Shown piece after piece: positions 21,157 to 34,330 of a DNA stretch of 64,000 nt. Under the pieces are notes generated by a model. The model was not told the origin of the DNA. It saw only the letters and a program-made list of their open reading frames with translations, and searched no databases. Made by a program: the position numbers and the translations under genes. How positions within the stretch are numbered: the stretch's first letter is position 1; each line of letters starts with the position of its first letter. This DNA is from Hysterangium stoloniferum. Its lineage: Eukaryota; Basidiomycota; Agaricomycetes; Hysterangiales; Hysterangiaceae. The stretch covers positions 992,001 to 1,056,000 of the forward strand of contig WHVD01000015.1 in the NCBI GenBank assembly GCA_015178975.1, given 5' to 3'.

Positions 21157-23151
21157 TGTTAACTTTTGGGAATTTGGTAAACGAGCGGCAAGGACTCAGG
21201 GTATTAGTAAGCAGGTTACTAGGCTATATAAGGATGAGTCATGTATAGTAGTACTCATCCGTTTACAACGAGTTAACTGTTACCTACTCAGACAAACGGA
21301 AAGTTATATGGTCTAAGAACAGCACCACTGAAAACTTAACATAAACGGATCACGGCTAGCTACCGTTAACCAAAGCTAGGTGCTGTGCAGACCACCTTTG
21401 ATCTCGTCGCTACAAATCGCCGTTCCGCGCACTGTCGTTCGTCGCGTGGACTTCATTCGTCGCATACCACCACTCATTCTTATCGTCATTCTCACACACC
21501 ATACAAGGCCTTCTGCAATATCCTGGATCTCGAATACGCTTCCAATAACGCTGCGGTGATCTGGCTGACCGAGGTGCCGAAGATCCTAGAGCCGCTGAGC
21601 CTGAGGATGGCAACCCGACAGGTCAATCGTGAGCTGGAAAGACAAGGTGTCTTTGCCAGAGGGAATGCTATGACTGCTATGTCTTGGAGAGCTACTGTGC
21701 GTCAGGATGGAGTTGCTGTAAGAAGGATCAGACTGTGGGGAGAGTTGGACGGTATGTATTCTTCACTTGAGGGAGTGGGAATGGTCACTGCGAGCCCCTC
21801 ACGCTCGAGGGAGTGCAATAGATTTGGGATAGCGAGGGATAGCGAGCATTAGGACTCGTGGCACAACATGCAGGGACTGCCACGTACGCAACAGCCAGGA
21901 GCTGCTGTCTACGTCACACGCATCACGGGTGGCTCCCGTTAACCACAGCTGAACTGCGAACATGCGAGACCTCAAATCGAGATGACTCGACGTACAAAGA
22001 CCCGCGGGCAGTTCCGGGCATCGAAGAAAGTCCTCACCTTTTCGAGGCACCACCAATCACAACTACCGCCAATCTCGCAATCGACGACAGTTGCGATAGA
22101 GATGGATGCGAAAGTATGGCGCGCAGGAACACCCAGCGGATGACTGAGGTAGCGGCCGATCGCAGTCTCATCGTGAGCCAGAGGGACGGAAGAGCCCTAC
22201 TGGAGGGAATGCTGACCCGGGTGATTAGCTAGATGGGCAAGGGAATGTTGGTGATGGGGTGACGAATTGGAAGAAGAAAATTAAGAATTTCACTTCGAGG
22301 CGCATCACAGGATGACGACAACTGGCGACTGACTTTCTCACCAGCGCACATACTCACACACGTTTCGGATCGTTTGCACCTCAACGCTGCATGATATATT
22401 TCTGAGCCTCTATGCTCGAGGGAGTGTATTGGAGTATTGTGAGCACTAGGGCTGGAGTCGCAAGGGTCAGGGACTGTCCACATCCACAATGGTCCAAAGC
22501 TGGCACGTAACCGCCATATATTGCCACGTATCAAGAAACCGACTGTCCTTTTTTTTCAACGTCGCACATTGTTTATCATTTATCACACATCACATTGGCA
22601 CTAAGACACTAATTCACGCCTATATTCACACAGCGGCAACTCTTACGATCCGCGTTTATCATTGCCCACCCATTGGAAGAGCCAAATCGTGATTTTACTA
22701 CTCGGCAGGTTTGTCCTGGATCACTGTCGAACATCGCTACTTGCCAATATCGCCTGCAATATCCGTGATAGGATTTGCGATTGGATTGGGAGTGGGAGTC
22801 GAAGTGATGGACAACTGTGTGGGAGTACTCGGGGTTCAAGGAGCGCATTTGAGAGGGACTTAGAGGTTGTTGCAGTTGTCTCAGGGAGTTCAGGCAGATG
22901 AATTTAGGGAACTTAGGTTTCAGGGAGTGCTATGGTTACTGTGAGTCCCTTTTGCTCGAGGGAGTGTGTTAACTTTTGGGAATTTGGTAAACGAGCGGCA
23001 AGGACTCAGGGTATTAGTAAGCAGGTTACTAGGCTATATAAGGATGAGTCATGTATAGTAGTACTCATCCGTTTACAACGAGTTAACTGTTACCTACTCA
23101 GACAAACGGAAAGTTATACGGTCTAAGAACAGCACCACTGAAAACTTAACA
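21157..23151 (+). mobile_element. Small non-autonomous LTR retrotransposon
   Basis: LTRs of 186 bp (21157-21342) and 185 bp (22967-23151) differ by one base and one indel. The target duplication is AAGAC (21152-21156 and 23152-23156). The primer site TAAACGGAT directly after the 5' LTR is the reverse complement of ATCCGTTTA (21257-21265), 32 nt after TATATAA (21225-21231), so it too looks self-priming. The tract CGAGGGAGTG precedes the 3' LTR. The 1.6-kb interior has no retroviral domains. Open frames at 21385-21852 and 21858-22232 are unrecognised. A decayed solo LTR of this family is at 28335-28505. The near-identical LTRs mean a recent insertion. Confidence 0.85.
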
Positions 23152-23402
23152 AAGACATACCTGTGAGTGTGATTGGAAAGTAAACACTAAGGAGACTTTC
23201 CCACACCCACAGTGGACTATACTACTAGGTACTTATCTAAGCACCTATACAGGAGGTACCGACCTAAGGTAACTCACTCAATACTGCACCTATGTACAGT
23301 GCTGGGAAAAATACTACAAATATCAGAAAAATATAGAGATCATAATAGACTATGTTAGAGCTGTAGTATCATACTCTAACACTCTTACCTGATGAGACAG
23401 CT

Positions 23403-26400
23403 CTATGCTAGTCCCAATAGTTTTCTCAAATATTCCACCTTTGGCTTAGCCAATGGTTTGGTTAATAAATCTGCAGGCATCTCTGAAGTAGGTAGATGAA
23501 CCACTTTAATCTTCCCACTATCAACTTCCTGCCTTAACCAATATGTCCTCAAATCAAGATGCTTCATTCGACCATGGTGTTCAGGATCTCTGGCAACTGC
23601 CATAGCAGATTCAATCGGTTGTCAAGGTACAATGTGGATGCAGTCTTTTGAGGATATCCCAATTCCTCAAACAAGTTCCGCAACCATAATACCTCTGCAC
23701 CTGCTGATACTGCTGCAATATACTCTGCTTCATTAGTAGAGAGAGTAACAATAGTTTGCAGTTTACTCTGCCAGCTAATGGCTCCAGTACCCATTTTAAC
23801 CACATACGCACCAGTAGATTTTCCAGTAGATTTATCACCTCTATGATCAGCATCTGAATAGGACACAAATAGTTCCTTGTCATTACTAGGGCCATAGGTC
23901 AAACCCAAGTCAAGGGTGCCTTTGAGGTAGCGGAAAAGATGTTTTACTGCTAGCCAATGAGCCTTTCCTGGATTGTGATTGAATCTAGCCAATACACCAA
24001 CAGTGTAAGCAATGTCTGGATGAGTGGCAACAGCTAAATACATAAGAGACCCAACAGCATGGATGTATGGAATGTCCTTCATATATGCAATCTCCTCAGG
24101 GGACACTGGAGCCTGGTCTTTACTCAATTTCAAGTTAGGCACCATAGGTGTACTAATTGGATTGCAATCAGCAAGACCATAACGCTGTAACATGTCCAAA
24201 ATGTATTGCCGCTGTGATAGAGTAATGGTTCTCTTCTTCCTGTCCCGTTCAATGCCAACACCCAATAAGTAAGTAATTGGACCAAGATCATGCAATTTGA
24301 AGTGGCTCTTTAGATCATCTTTGAGCTTCTTGATAGCCTCCTTGGACTTAGATGCAATAGTCATGTCATCTACAAATACTGGTATAATGACTTTGACATC
24401 ACCCTTTTGGAAGACCCAAATACTATGATCACATAGTACCTGTTTGAAACCCAAGCTGAGCAAGACAGCATTCAACTTCTTGTGCCAGATACATGGTGAT
24501 TGACGTAAACCATAAAGTCCTTTCAAGAGAAGTAAAAACTCATCATGAGCACCTTGGTGAAAACCCTCAGGTTGTTGCAAGTACACCTCCTCTTCAAGTT
24601 CACCATTTAAGAATGCAGAAGAGATATCTATACTCTCAAGTTCCATATCCTCTAGGGCAGCCAAAGCTAGAACAGCACGTAAGGTGGCCCATTTGGCAGT
24701 AGGAGCAAAGGTATCAGTCAAGTCAAACCCTGGTCGCTGTGCATAGCCTTTGGCAACAAGACGAGCTTTGAACTTATCAATTGAGCCATCCTTTTTATGC
24801 TTTATTACGAATACCCAACGAGAGCCAATAGCTTTACGACCCTCAGGTAATTTGGCAAGACGAAAGGTGCCATTTTCAAGCAAAGATTGCATTTCAGCAT
24901 ATGCAGCATCATACCATTTGTCAGCATCAGGACTTTGCAAGGCCTCTTTGAGAGTTCTAGGTGCATTATCATTGGCACTAGCCTTGTAAGCAAACTCAAA
25001 GGCCTCATCTACAGAGATATAAAGATCTCCTTCACTGGCACCTAGAGCTTCCTCCTCAGACTCCACTGGTTGAGGAGAAGCTGGTACAGAATCCTCTGCT
25101 TCATCACTGGACTCAACTACAGGAGTAGATTCTCTATAATTGTGGATGTTAGCAGGGTAATGCATAGGAGGAACTCTGTTTCTGGGTGGATTGCGATGTG
25201 GTTGAGGACTTGGTGAATGCTCAGAAGCAGAATCAGAGCTAGAGCCTGAATCAGGAGCCAAAGCATTACCCTGATCATCTCCCACCCGATTTGGTTCCTG
25301 TGGAGCTCCCACCTGAGTAGACCCAGAGGGGCCAGGAATAAACATATCAATGAATTGTTGGGTATCAGGAAAAACCTTAGGAATAGATAGTGGTGGTGGT
25401 GATGGTGTAGTCTGCTTAGATAGTCCTGGCAAAACTCTCTCATCAAAAACAGCATTATTACTGACTATAATCTTTTTAGTCAGTGGATTGTAAAATAACC
25501 AACCCTTATAATCTGAAGGATATCCAATGAAGACACACTTTTGTGTGTGAGAGACAAGTCCAACACGTTGATCCTTCTGTATATGTACATAGGCAGTGGA
25601 TCCAAATACCCTAAGATTTGACACATCTGGTTTTCTGCCATGGAAAGCAGTATAGGGCACAGAATGTTTAAGAGCAGTAGTAGGGGAGCGATTGCGTACA
25701 TAAGTAATTGCAAGAACAGCATGTCCCCAAAAAGAAGGAGGAAGGTGGGATTCATTCAAAATTGAAGTGGACCCTTCTTCCAGTGTCCTATTAAAGTGCT
25801 CAGCCACACCATTCTGGTGAGGCTCACTTCGGACAGTATGCTGCTGACTAATGCCAGCATTTGCAAGGAAGGCATCAAATTCCCTTGATATATACTCTCC
25901 ACCCTTGTCATCCCTAAAAATCTTAATCGTCTGACCAAGTTTATTTTCAACACTAGCCTTGTATAGCTTAAAAGCCTCAAATACATCCCTCTTGTTTTTG
26001 AGTAATGCAGTCATAGCATAGCGTGAGGCATCATCAATGAAGGTTACCCAATAGCGAAACCCTTCCAGAGTTTGTGTAGGTAATGGACCATGAACATCAC
26101 TATGAATGAGTGCAAGTGGTTTAGTATAGCATGTTGTCACCATCTTATTAACCACTCTGTTCTGTTTACCAGCTAAGCAAGGTTCACAAATAGGATCTGG
26201 AGCAATCTGAGAGTCAATCTGAATACCAGTGACCAAGTCCCCTGTCATAAGCTTCTTAACATCAGCATGATTCAGATGACTGAAACGACAATGCCAAAGT
26301 GTAGAGTCTAATGGACAGGTTGTAACAAGACCAGCATAATCTGTCATAGGTACTGTAATTCCATCTAAATAGGCCTGATTCTGTTCATTGACTGTTGCAG

Positions 26401-27157
26401 TGAAACGCAAAACCTTCTTCTGATAGAAAGACATAGTAGAACCAAAGATAGAAACATGGTAGTTCTTTTTCTTTGTCAAGTACAAGACTGAGAGTAGATT
26501 GCTTGTGAGATGGGAAACATGAAGAACTCTTTGAAATTCCAAAATTATATTGCCTTTGCCTTTAGGCTTAAACCACACAGCTCCTATTCCTGCAGACATA
26601 ATGATATGTCCATTTGCAACTTGGATAGGAATTTGAAATGGTTTATAGCTTGAAAACCAGTGACGATGTGGTGTCATATGGGAAGATGCACCTGTGTCAG
26701 CTGTCCAATCAGAACTAGCATGAACAAGGAGAGCACAAGATGGATCAGAAGGATCAGGAATATAAGCACTTGCATTTCCAGCAGACTCTGGCTGTTTCTC
26801 CTCTGAGACTTTATCAGAGACATTAGCATGTGCTTTGGCTACCTTTCTCCTTTTATATTTCCTCTTCTTCTGCTCCACTTGTTTTAATGCCTTCTTCTGT
26901 GCAAATTTATAAAGATGGCAATTATTCTGTATATGACAGCAACACTTGCAAAAGGTGCAAGTAGAATGTGCCTGGTGAAGTTTCAACCACATATCATTAG
27001 GAGCATCATTAATATTAATATGACTGCTCTGGATAGATCCAATAGAGCGCCAAATAATACCAGCTGCTTTGTTGGAGCATTCCAACCAGGATGTAAGTAG
27101 TTTAACATCATTGGGCCGTTTTTCTTTTCCAAGGACAATGGAAAGGCAATTCTCCAT
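23403..27157 (-). pseudogene. Copia gag-pol polyprotein, gag deleted and one frameshift
   Basis: The reverse strand is open from 27157 to about 23620 and then continues one frame over to 23403. The order is: a short gag start, a CCHC knuckle (CTFCKCCCHIQNNC), protease (DTGASSHMT), the GAG-pre-integrase finger (HCRFSHLNHADVKKL), integrase core (DVHGPL, HQNGVAEHFNRTL), reverse transcriptase (VFVDDMTIAS) and RNase H (SYSDADHRGDKSTGKST; ending VEYLRKLLGLA). Most of gag between the first 60 residues and the knuckle is missing. The frameshift lies in RNase H near 23620. Upstream of 27172 the open frame is antisense isomerase sequence, not copia. Confidence 0.9.
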
Positions 27158-27626
27158 ACACAATAAACCAATCGCATATCTATTGGGAGACATCATCGAG
27201 TGCATGGCTGCCTCGGATAATGTGGTGAATGCAGTATTTGTGCCTCCAGAAGATAGAGACCCACGTATATTCATGGAGATGCTGACCTATGTGCCCCGAC
27301 CAGCAGAAACCTTCAGCATACCTTCAAACTCGTATAAGGGCAGTACATGTGGACGTACAACAGCCTATGACCCACCCCTTGCGGAATTTACTGTACTGCA
27401 TACTTCTCTCGATCCGCATTACAACGAGGAACAGCTTGAACCTGCCCCCGGGCCGACTACCGGGATCATGCTGGAGGGTGAAGTTCATATTACCACTGCA
27501 GCGGATAAAGAGGGGATATATTTAAAGGCCGGTGGCATGATTTTTGTGGCTGCTGCTCAGAAATTTCAATTACACGCAGTTGCTAGAGGAGCAACGGAAA
27601 TATTCTGGTCTACAGTCATTGTATAG

Positions 27627-28891
27627 CCGCTGCTCTGTTGCTATTTTGTCGGGATTAGATCTGTTATAAATGTCTGACTAGAAACAAATAAAATTATCTG
27701 TGTGGCAGATTAAACACAGTGGGGATGCTGGGAACAGACGAAGTCAACAGGTGAACTCATTCTCTGATTCACATGACCCTTTAACTTGCGTTTCAGATGC
27801 CATTTGTCAAACAGCGCATTATACTCTCAATGCAGGCGCAAGCTGTTTAGCTTTGACAATGTGAAAAATGCCCCTGCCTTTCGAATACGAACTCCAGTCT
27901 CCCAGCCTTCTGTCCCATCCGACGGGTACGTTGTACAGAAGGTCCTTCGTTGCTGTCAGACCAAGGTGTGAAAACTTACTGCAATCGTTTGAAAGGTAAG
28001 CATCTACTTGTCAAGCTACCAGCGACGTGTCCGCGCTCACCTATGCAAAGCAAAAATCAGTGTGTTGAGTGTACTTCATCTACCTATGGGATAACAACAT
28101 TTCACACCAAGGACACAGATACTTAAGTGGGGGTTTGGAGTTGAATGCTCACAATCTGTTCGTGAATCCCCTCGGCTTTCATTTCCTCAAAGACTGCATT
28201 AAGACGTTATTACCTGTCTCTCCCTCTGACATGCACAGAATGTATTCAAGTGGAACACAAGACATATGGCATTCCACTGACGGTGTGCAACCTGGGTGCT
28301 ATTCACACATGAAATTGCGAAACCTGAATAATGTCCCACTGTTCTTAGACTGTATAACTTTCCGTTTGTCTGAGTAGGTGATGGTTAACTCATTGTAAAC
28401 GGATGAGAACTATAATACAAGTCTCATCCATATATACCCTAGTAACCCGCTCACTAATAGCCCTGAGTCATTGCTGCTCGTTTACCGAATTCCCAAAAGT
28501 TAACACAAGAAGCCATACCCATGCTGATCAAGCTTATCATGAAAGCTTATCCGAGCTGACTGTGAGTGGAGCCCTTCCAAATCATTTAAAGAGTGATTGC
28601 AAGTGGAAGCAATTATGCAATTATGCATGTTGAAAAATATAACGAGATTGACTCATTGGGGACTATATCAAGGAAAGGACAAATATGACACATTTTGTTC
28701 ATCAGCCCGAGCTGCTGTGGCATCAGCTGGTGCCATACCATTTCAGCTATTATCTATAAAATATTGTTATATGTATTTTAAGCAGTAGTATAATTACACA
28801 TTCACAATGATGAGTTCACATTTCAATGTTGTCTTAGGACCTCCTGGACAAACTATGTGGCGGCATATAATTGATGGATGCGGAAACACTG
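27627..28891 (+). repeat. Inverted copy of the region downstream of the isomerase gene
   Basis: Matches 56270-57272 in reverse complement with scattered substitutions, and is interrupted by a decayed solo LTR at 28335-28505. The match stops at GCGGAAACAC (about 28891), where copia sequence begins. The shared block includes an open frame ending ASAGAIPFQLLS in both copies. Confidence 0.85.
28335..28505 (-). repeat. Decayed solo LTR of the 21157 family
   Basis: Reverse-strand start TGTTAACTTTTGGG at 28505. It ends near the GTCTAAGAACAGT motif at 28335 and lacks the last bases of the LTR. It replaces a short stretch that is present in the uninterrupted copy near 56620-56645. Confidence 0.7.
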
Positions 28892-29437
28892 GCTTACATT
28901 TCACCTGATGTTGCCCAACATCTCATTGAGGAAGGCTCTTTGTGACAGGTGTCAAGCTTGATAAGACATCAAGTGGCGATCCCTTTTTGTGAATCTTGCA
29001 TATATGCAAAAGCAACATGCAAACCCATCAAGAAAGTCCATCAAGGGAAGTGTGCTTCAGAATTTGGTGGTGAAGTACATACAGATGTCTGGGGACCAGC
29101 TCCAGTACCTACAAAAGGTGGTCAGTATTACTATGTGACTGACCTCAATGTTCTTGCTATGCAACAAAAGTGACACTTTTGAATCATACAAGCAATATGA
29201 GGCTTGGTGCACAACTCAGCTCAATGCAGGTATCAAAGCTCTGCATTCTGATCGTGGTGGGGGAGTATCTTGGAACCACATTCCAGATGCACCTAAAAGA
29301 AAAAGGAACTGTTCAAAAACTCACTGTTCATGACACACCTCAACACAATGGCATTGCTGAATGGCACAATCACACCATACTTGAATGTGTTCGTGCCCTC
29401 CTCAGCTCTAACTGTCCTCAGAGGCAAACAGGATCCA
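28892..29437 (+). pseudogene. Copia integrase fragment
   Basis: Starts within the GAG-pre-integrase finger (LAYISPDVAQHLIEEG, then CESCIYAKATCKPIKK) and continues with the integrase core: GGEVHTDVWGPAPV, then in shifted frames ALHSDRGG and DTPQHNGIAEWHNHTILECV. There are several frameshifts. Near 29438 the sequence turns into a gypsy element. Whether copia or gypsy arrived first at this junction cannot be told. Confidence 0.75.
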
Positions 29438-30525
29438 TGCACTACTGGAAGACCTCAATGATGAAGACCAGGATGTCACAAGGGAATTCCTGCTTGCAGA
29501 AGCTGACATCCAATTCGCTCAGGCTAAGATGGTTGAAGTTGAGGACTCCCCATGACATGTTGAGTCAGAGGATTTTCCCACCAGCAGCAAGTGAAGGGTA
29601 CACCCTCATTGCTTCATTCAAATAGATTTAGTGTTCTCTCAGTTGATGATGTACATACATCCAATACATCCTCTGCTCAATCAAAACCAAGTGAACATAC
29701 CATAAATCAAGTCATACCCGACCCCACAATGCCCCCCTTTCCCCATCCTCATCTTAGGAGGTCCACATGGGAGTGCCATTTACCTAAATCATTCATTATT
29801 TCCTCCATTGCATCCACCAAATCCCTACACCTGAAGGTTGAGATTCAGACCATGGATACAGGGTTCCATCTATTCACTCATGCTCTCATTGATTATGGCA
29901 CAAATGACTTGTTCATCGATTGGGACTATGTACACACTAATCGGATCTCCACTCGGACACTGACCTACCCAATATGCATCTATAATGTCAATGGGACACC
30001 CAACAAGGCCGGTTTGATCACAGAGATGGCTGAACTAGTCCTGTGCTACAAGGATCACTCAGAGAGAGCTTTGTTCATGGTCACCCAACTAGGAAAGGAG
30101 TCCATTCTCCTAGGTTATACTTGGCTCAGTGACCACAATCCCAAGATAGACTGGCAGACCCAGGAGGTTAAGATGACCCAATGCTCTCCACAGTGCAAAG
30201 AGTGTTGAATCTCAACCATGAAAGGACATGCCAAGGTTTGACAGTTACAGGCCTGTTGAGATGTGCCTGCTCTGGATTTCACAATCAAAGAATTGGAGGG
30301 GATCCCCAATTTGATCATTGTAGACTCAAATGATGAAGAGGACCAGCCAGACAAATCCCTTGAGGATGGTGATCACCTATTTGCAACTGCTATTCATCCC
30401 GATGAGGGGTCAGAAAGATTTCATGTGACCACCTGAGGTGAGGTTCTGTGCACCATCTCCAAAAGGCTTTCATGAGGTCATCCCTGAATACCTCTCTGGT
30501 TTTGAAGATGTGTTCTCCAAGGAGT
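29438..30525 (+). pseudogene. G gag C-terminus and protease
   Basis: The frame at 29591-30208 has a retropepsin fold in which the active site DSG has become DYG (ALIDYGTNDLFID). The typical second half follows (ILLGYTWLSDHNPKIDWQ). Downstream the frame is broken by stops until the FEDVFSKE motif, which ends at the GGAGT target site (30521-30525). Confidence 0.75.
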
Positions 30526-30895
30526 TGTAATGTATTTAGGGGTTTTTTCTCAGATAGCTCAATAAATGCTATAGTGTCATAGAGCTTCAACAATAAAACA
30601 AGCAAAGGTCCAGTAATTTAAATACTGATAGATTAATTAGTTGTGCTATTAAGCTTAAACAAGTAAAATCAATGCTTATTTTGATTATTGAAAGGTTCAA
30701 TAGAACTGTGTATGACACTTTTAGCAAATAAACAACTATTCCTTGAGAATAGGGGCTGGAAGCTGAATATATGCACAGTAACTTGGCAGAGACTTGATAT
30801 AAAGCTTCGGTTTCTTGTATGCTTATTTGTAACTATTAATAGATATTTAACAAGGTGTTAAATAATTTATTAACAGAGAGAATAATTTATATCGG

Positions 30896-31701
30896 TGTTA
30901 GGGGTGTGTACACAGAGGGTTTCTGGAGAAACCCGCAGGAAAGCTGGTAGGACGTGGCTTCAGCTTATAGGCTGCACCCTCGTGAGATCGTCTTGTCCAA
31001 TTTCAAATGGGTGGACAGGAATCCTGGGGAGTCCAGGTGGGGTTCGTGCATCGAGAGGTTGTGTGTTGAGATAGATAAGTTGGAGGTTGAGTGACAGATG
31101 TGTTGGAGCCCATGGGCTCTGACTAGTGAGAGTGGTGTAATTCAAAGAGGAGTTTAGAGCAGAAAATATACTAAGATTACTGGGGGAAATCTAAGCTGAT
31201 TTTCTGACTGGATTGTATGTACAACATCTGCCAGACTATATAGACTGTGGAATGAATGACATACCAAATGCAGTAATAATGAAAACGAAACTAGCAAACA
31301 TAAGACGAGATAAGTAAACACCAAACTTAGTGTTAGGAATGGAACAGAATGGAGTGGAGTCCGAATCATGACAGGTCATAAACCATAATGGGAAATGGAG
31401 TGGGAGTGGAGTCTGAATCGTGACAGGTCATAAACCAAAATGGGAACGGGGCTCAGTTAGAGGGATGACATGTTTTCCGATCAGGGTCTGGTGACTGATG
31501 TGTGAGACAGGGTTGGAGATAGACAGGGTTGGAGTCCGGCAGGTATTCCAGTGACTGATACATGAAGTAACAAAGTTGAACATAGACAAGTCTGATATAC
31601 AGAGTCTGGTGGGAATTCCAGTGAACTGACAATTGGTGCATATAGGGTGCAGGTGTGTATAAGTTAGTGCCTGGAGTCCAGCAGGACTTCCAGTTGTAAC
31701 A
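30896..31701 (-). repeat. Solo LTR a, E1-like family
   Basis: Reverse-strand LTR from TGTTACAACTGG to CCCCTAACA, flanked by ATCGG (30891-30895) and ATCAG (31702-31706). The one mismatch is a CpG transition. It resembles the E1 LTR but has lost most CpGs. The hairpin motif survives as GGCTTCAGCTTATAGGCTGC on the plus strand. Confidence 0.85.
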
Positions 31702-31855
31702 ATCAGATTAATTGAGTGCTTGTACTTGATTAATTCAATAAACTTAGGGATGGGCCTTGAATAATCTAAGTGTTGGCAGGGATTTCAGTAAGAATACTTA
31801 TTAGATTTATTATGTATTTAATAAGCCTAAAGGGCTGGGGAACTTAGATGATTAG

Positions 31856-33992
31856 TGTTACGACCAGAATTCCCACTGGACTCTGGGCACTAACTTATAT
31901 GCACCTGCACCATACATGCATCAATGTTCAGTTTACCGGAATACCCACCGGACTCCAGATGTCAGACCTGTCCATGCTTAACCTTCATCTTCATGTATCA
32001 GTCACTGGAATACCTGCCAGAACCCACTCCTATCTATCTTGGACCCTGTCCCATGCACCAGTCACTGGACTCCACTTGGAAAATCTGACAGCTCTCTAAC
32101 TGAGCCCTGTTCCCATTATGGTTAAATCACCTGTCATGTTTCAGACCCCACTCCCGCCCCATTCCCATTTATGGTCTAATGACCTGTCACATTTCAGACT
32201 CTGCTTCATTCTGTTCCATTCCTAACACCAAACTTGGTGTTTACTTATCTCGTTTCATGTTTGCTAGTTTAGATTTCATTATTACTGGATTTGGTATGTT
32301 ATACATTCCACAGTATATATAGTCTGGCAGAAATTGTACATACAATCCAGTCAGAAAATCAGCTTAGATTTCCCCCAGTAATCTAATACCTTTTCCACTT
32401 TAAAACTCCTCTTTGAAAATACCACTTCAACCTCGTCGGAGCCATGGGCTCTGACTCTCCTATTGCTCAAGCTCTGACTTATCATCACTCAACCTTCCCT
32501 GAACAATCAGTGACTCCGCAGGTTCCCCACCATCAATCTCCCTGATCCCCAACCTATCATTGTAATGTATTCAGGGGATTCTCTCAGATAGCTTAATATA
32601 TGCTATAGTGTCACAGAGCTTTAACAATAAAATAAGCAAAGGTCCAGTAATTTAAATACTGATAGATTAATGAGCTGTGCTCTTAAGCTTAAACAACTCA
32701 AATCAATGCTTATTTTGATTATTGAATGGTTCAAAAGAACAATATATGACTCTTTTAGCAAATAAAAGAACTATTCCTTGAGAATAGAGGCTAGAAGCTG
32801 AGTATATGTGCAGTAACGTAGCAGAGACTTGATATAAAGCTTCAGATTCTTGTATGCTTATTAGTAACTATTAATAGTTATTTAACAAGGTGTTAAATAA
32901 TTTATTAATAGAGAAGATAATTTGTTTTGGATTATTTGAGTGCTTGTACTTGATTAATTCAATAAACTTAGGGCTGGGCCTTAAATAATCTAGTATTGGC
33001 AGGGAATTTCAGTAAGGATACTTAGATACTTATTAGGTTTATTATGTAATTAATAAGCCTAAAGGGTAGCTGTGAGGCTGGGGGAACTTAGATGATTATC
33101 TAAGTTCAAGAGTTGCTGACAAAGATTCAAGATTCTGCAAGTGTAGGTGCTTGCAGTGAGTGTATCGGACTAAGGCTATTATTGTCCTTAGGATGATTAG
33201 ATAAGCTTCTGAGCTGTGCTGCAAATATGTGTGAGATAGATTGATTTTATTGGAAACTTTGCCCTCCTTATATACATTTTGATAACTAAATATTTAACCA
33301 TTTATTTATTTTATGAGGTCATTATTTAGGTCATAATGACCTCATATTCTACTTATTTTTTACCCTTATTTACCATGTGATTCCCCTCTCTGAGACAAGG
33401 GTTCTAACCTTTGGCTTGAACATGAAGGTTCAAGGCCGCAGTCCCGGGATGGAAGCATTTGATGAGTTGGCAGAATCAAATTATGACTCGAGTAAGTCAT
33501 TACAGTCACATTCGTGACTTGTGTGATATCCCACACCGGAGGCTTATCTAATAAGTCACATGACTCCAAAAATATGCAAACAAGGCTGCAGCAAGGTGCC
33601 AAAAAGCAATAACTAAGTAAATAAAATATAAATAATTAGTTAAAAATTATAATAAAATAAATAAGATATAATAGCATTATATGAGTTCATATATGCTATT
33701 ATTATGCAAAGTTAGGAATTAGGCCTTATATTTCACAATAAAAATATAATAAAAATACAATAAATTCAAGAAAATATTAAATAATTCACAGAAAATTAAG
33801 AGAATATTATGAGATGAGGCTGATACCTCACAACTATCCCTGGACTCCCCGGGATCCCTGTCCACCCATCTGAAATTGGACAACATGATCTCACGAGGGT
33901 GCAGCCTATAAGCTGAAGCCAAGTCCTACTGGCTTTCCCATGGGTGGTTTCTCCAGAAACCCTCTGATAAGCTCCATGCACAACTTTTAACA
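31856..33992 (+). repeat. Solo LTR b, E1-like, split by LTR C copy 2
   Basis: Starts TGTTACGACCAG and ends CTTTTAACA. The target duplication ATTAG is exact (31851-31855 and 33993-33997). Its sequence is interrupted at 32561-33832 by a second LTR C, so LTR C was active both before and after LTR b inserted. Confidence 0.85.
32561..33832 (+). repeat. Solo LTR C, copy 2
   Basis: An uninterrupted 1272-bp copy from TGTAATGTATT to GATACCTCACA. Flanks ATCAT and ACTAT match poorly, so the target duplication is decayed or absent. Confidence 0.85.
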
Positions 33993-34330
33993 ATTAGCTA
34001 AGTTCAAGAGTGCTGACAAAGAGTTCTAGATTCTGCAAATGTAGGTGCTTGCAGTTAGTATATCAGACTAAGGAGGGTGTTGTTAAGTTGCCGAACAAAT
34101 GCTTCCACGGACAGTCCCACGGAGGTTTCTCCGGTAACTATATGCCGAACACACACTCTCCAGGTAATATTCCCATGGACTCCCCGGGTAATCGGTCCGG
34201 GGAGAGTTCCGGGGATATTAGTAGTACAAGACATGTGTGTCAGAATAGTTACCAGAGAGAACAGGTATAACGACTGAGATGGACTTGGCTTCAGCTTATA
34301 GGCTGCGCCCTCGTACACTCATTCGGGCGT

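Larger units (their letters stand above)
21069..27172 (-). mobile_element. Ty1/copia element lacking its 5' LTR
   Basis: A reverse-strand copia element is inserted in the isomerase copy. Its 3' LTR is split over 21069-21156 and 23157 to about 23385 by the small LTR element at 21157-23151; it contains a tandem 40-bp repeat (CCTGTGAGTGTGATTGG start). The 5' LTR and primer site are gone: the gag sequence abuts isomerase DNA, and about 200 bp of isomerase are lost at the junction. This suggests a 5' truncation or deletion. Confidence 0.8.
19230..27626 (+). pseudogene. Broken duplicate of mannose-6-phosphate isomerase
   Basis: This is an inverted copy of the intact gene at 57273-58585, in pieces: exon 1 and intron 1 (19230-19409), start of exon 2 (19543-19565), a middle part (20631-21068) and the 3' part with the AYLxGDIIECMAASDNVV motif (about 27173-27626). 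Between them lie a SINE in the intron, a solo LTR with another solo LTR inside it, and a copia element with a small LTR element inside that. Exon 1 has lost bases after ATGTC that shift the frame. About 200 bp of exon 2 are missing at the copia insertion, and TAG occurs in frame near 21065. It cannot make enzyme. Confidence 0.92.

Noticed and set aside
24493-24989. Plus-strand frames within the copia reverse transcriptase region
   Set aside because: They are shadows of the reverse-strand polyprotein.
27172-27274. The first 34 residues of the long reverse open frame as copia protein
   Set aside because: They are the antisense of isomerase exon 2, and the same residues appear in the antisense of the intact gene at 57625. 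Copia sequence starts at about 27172.
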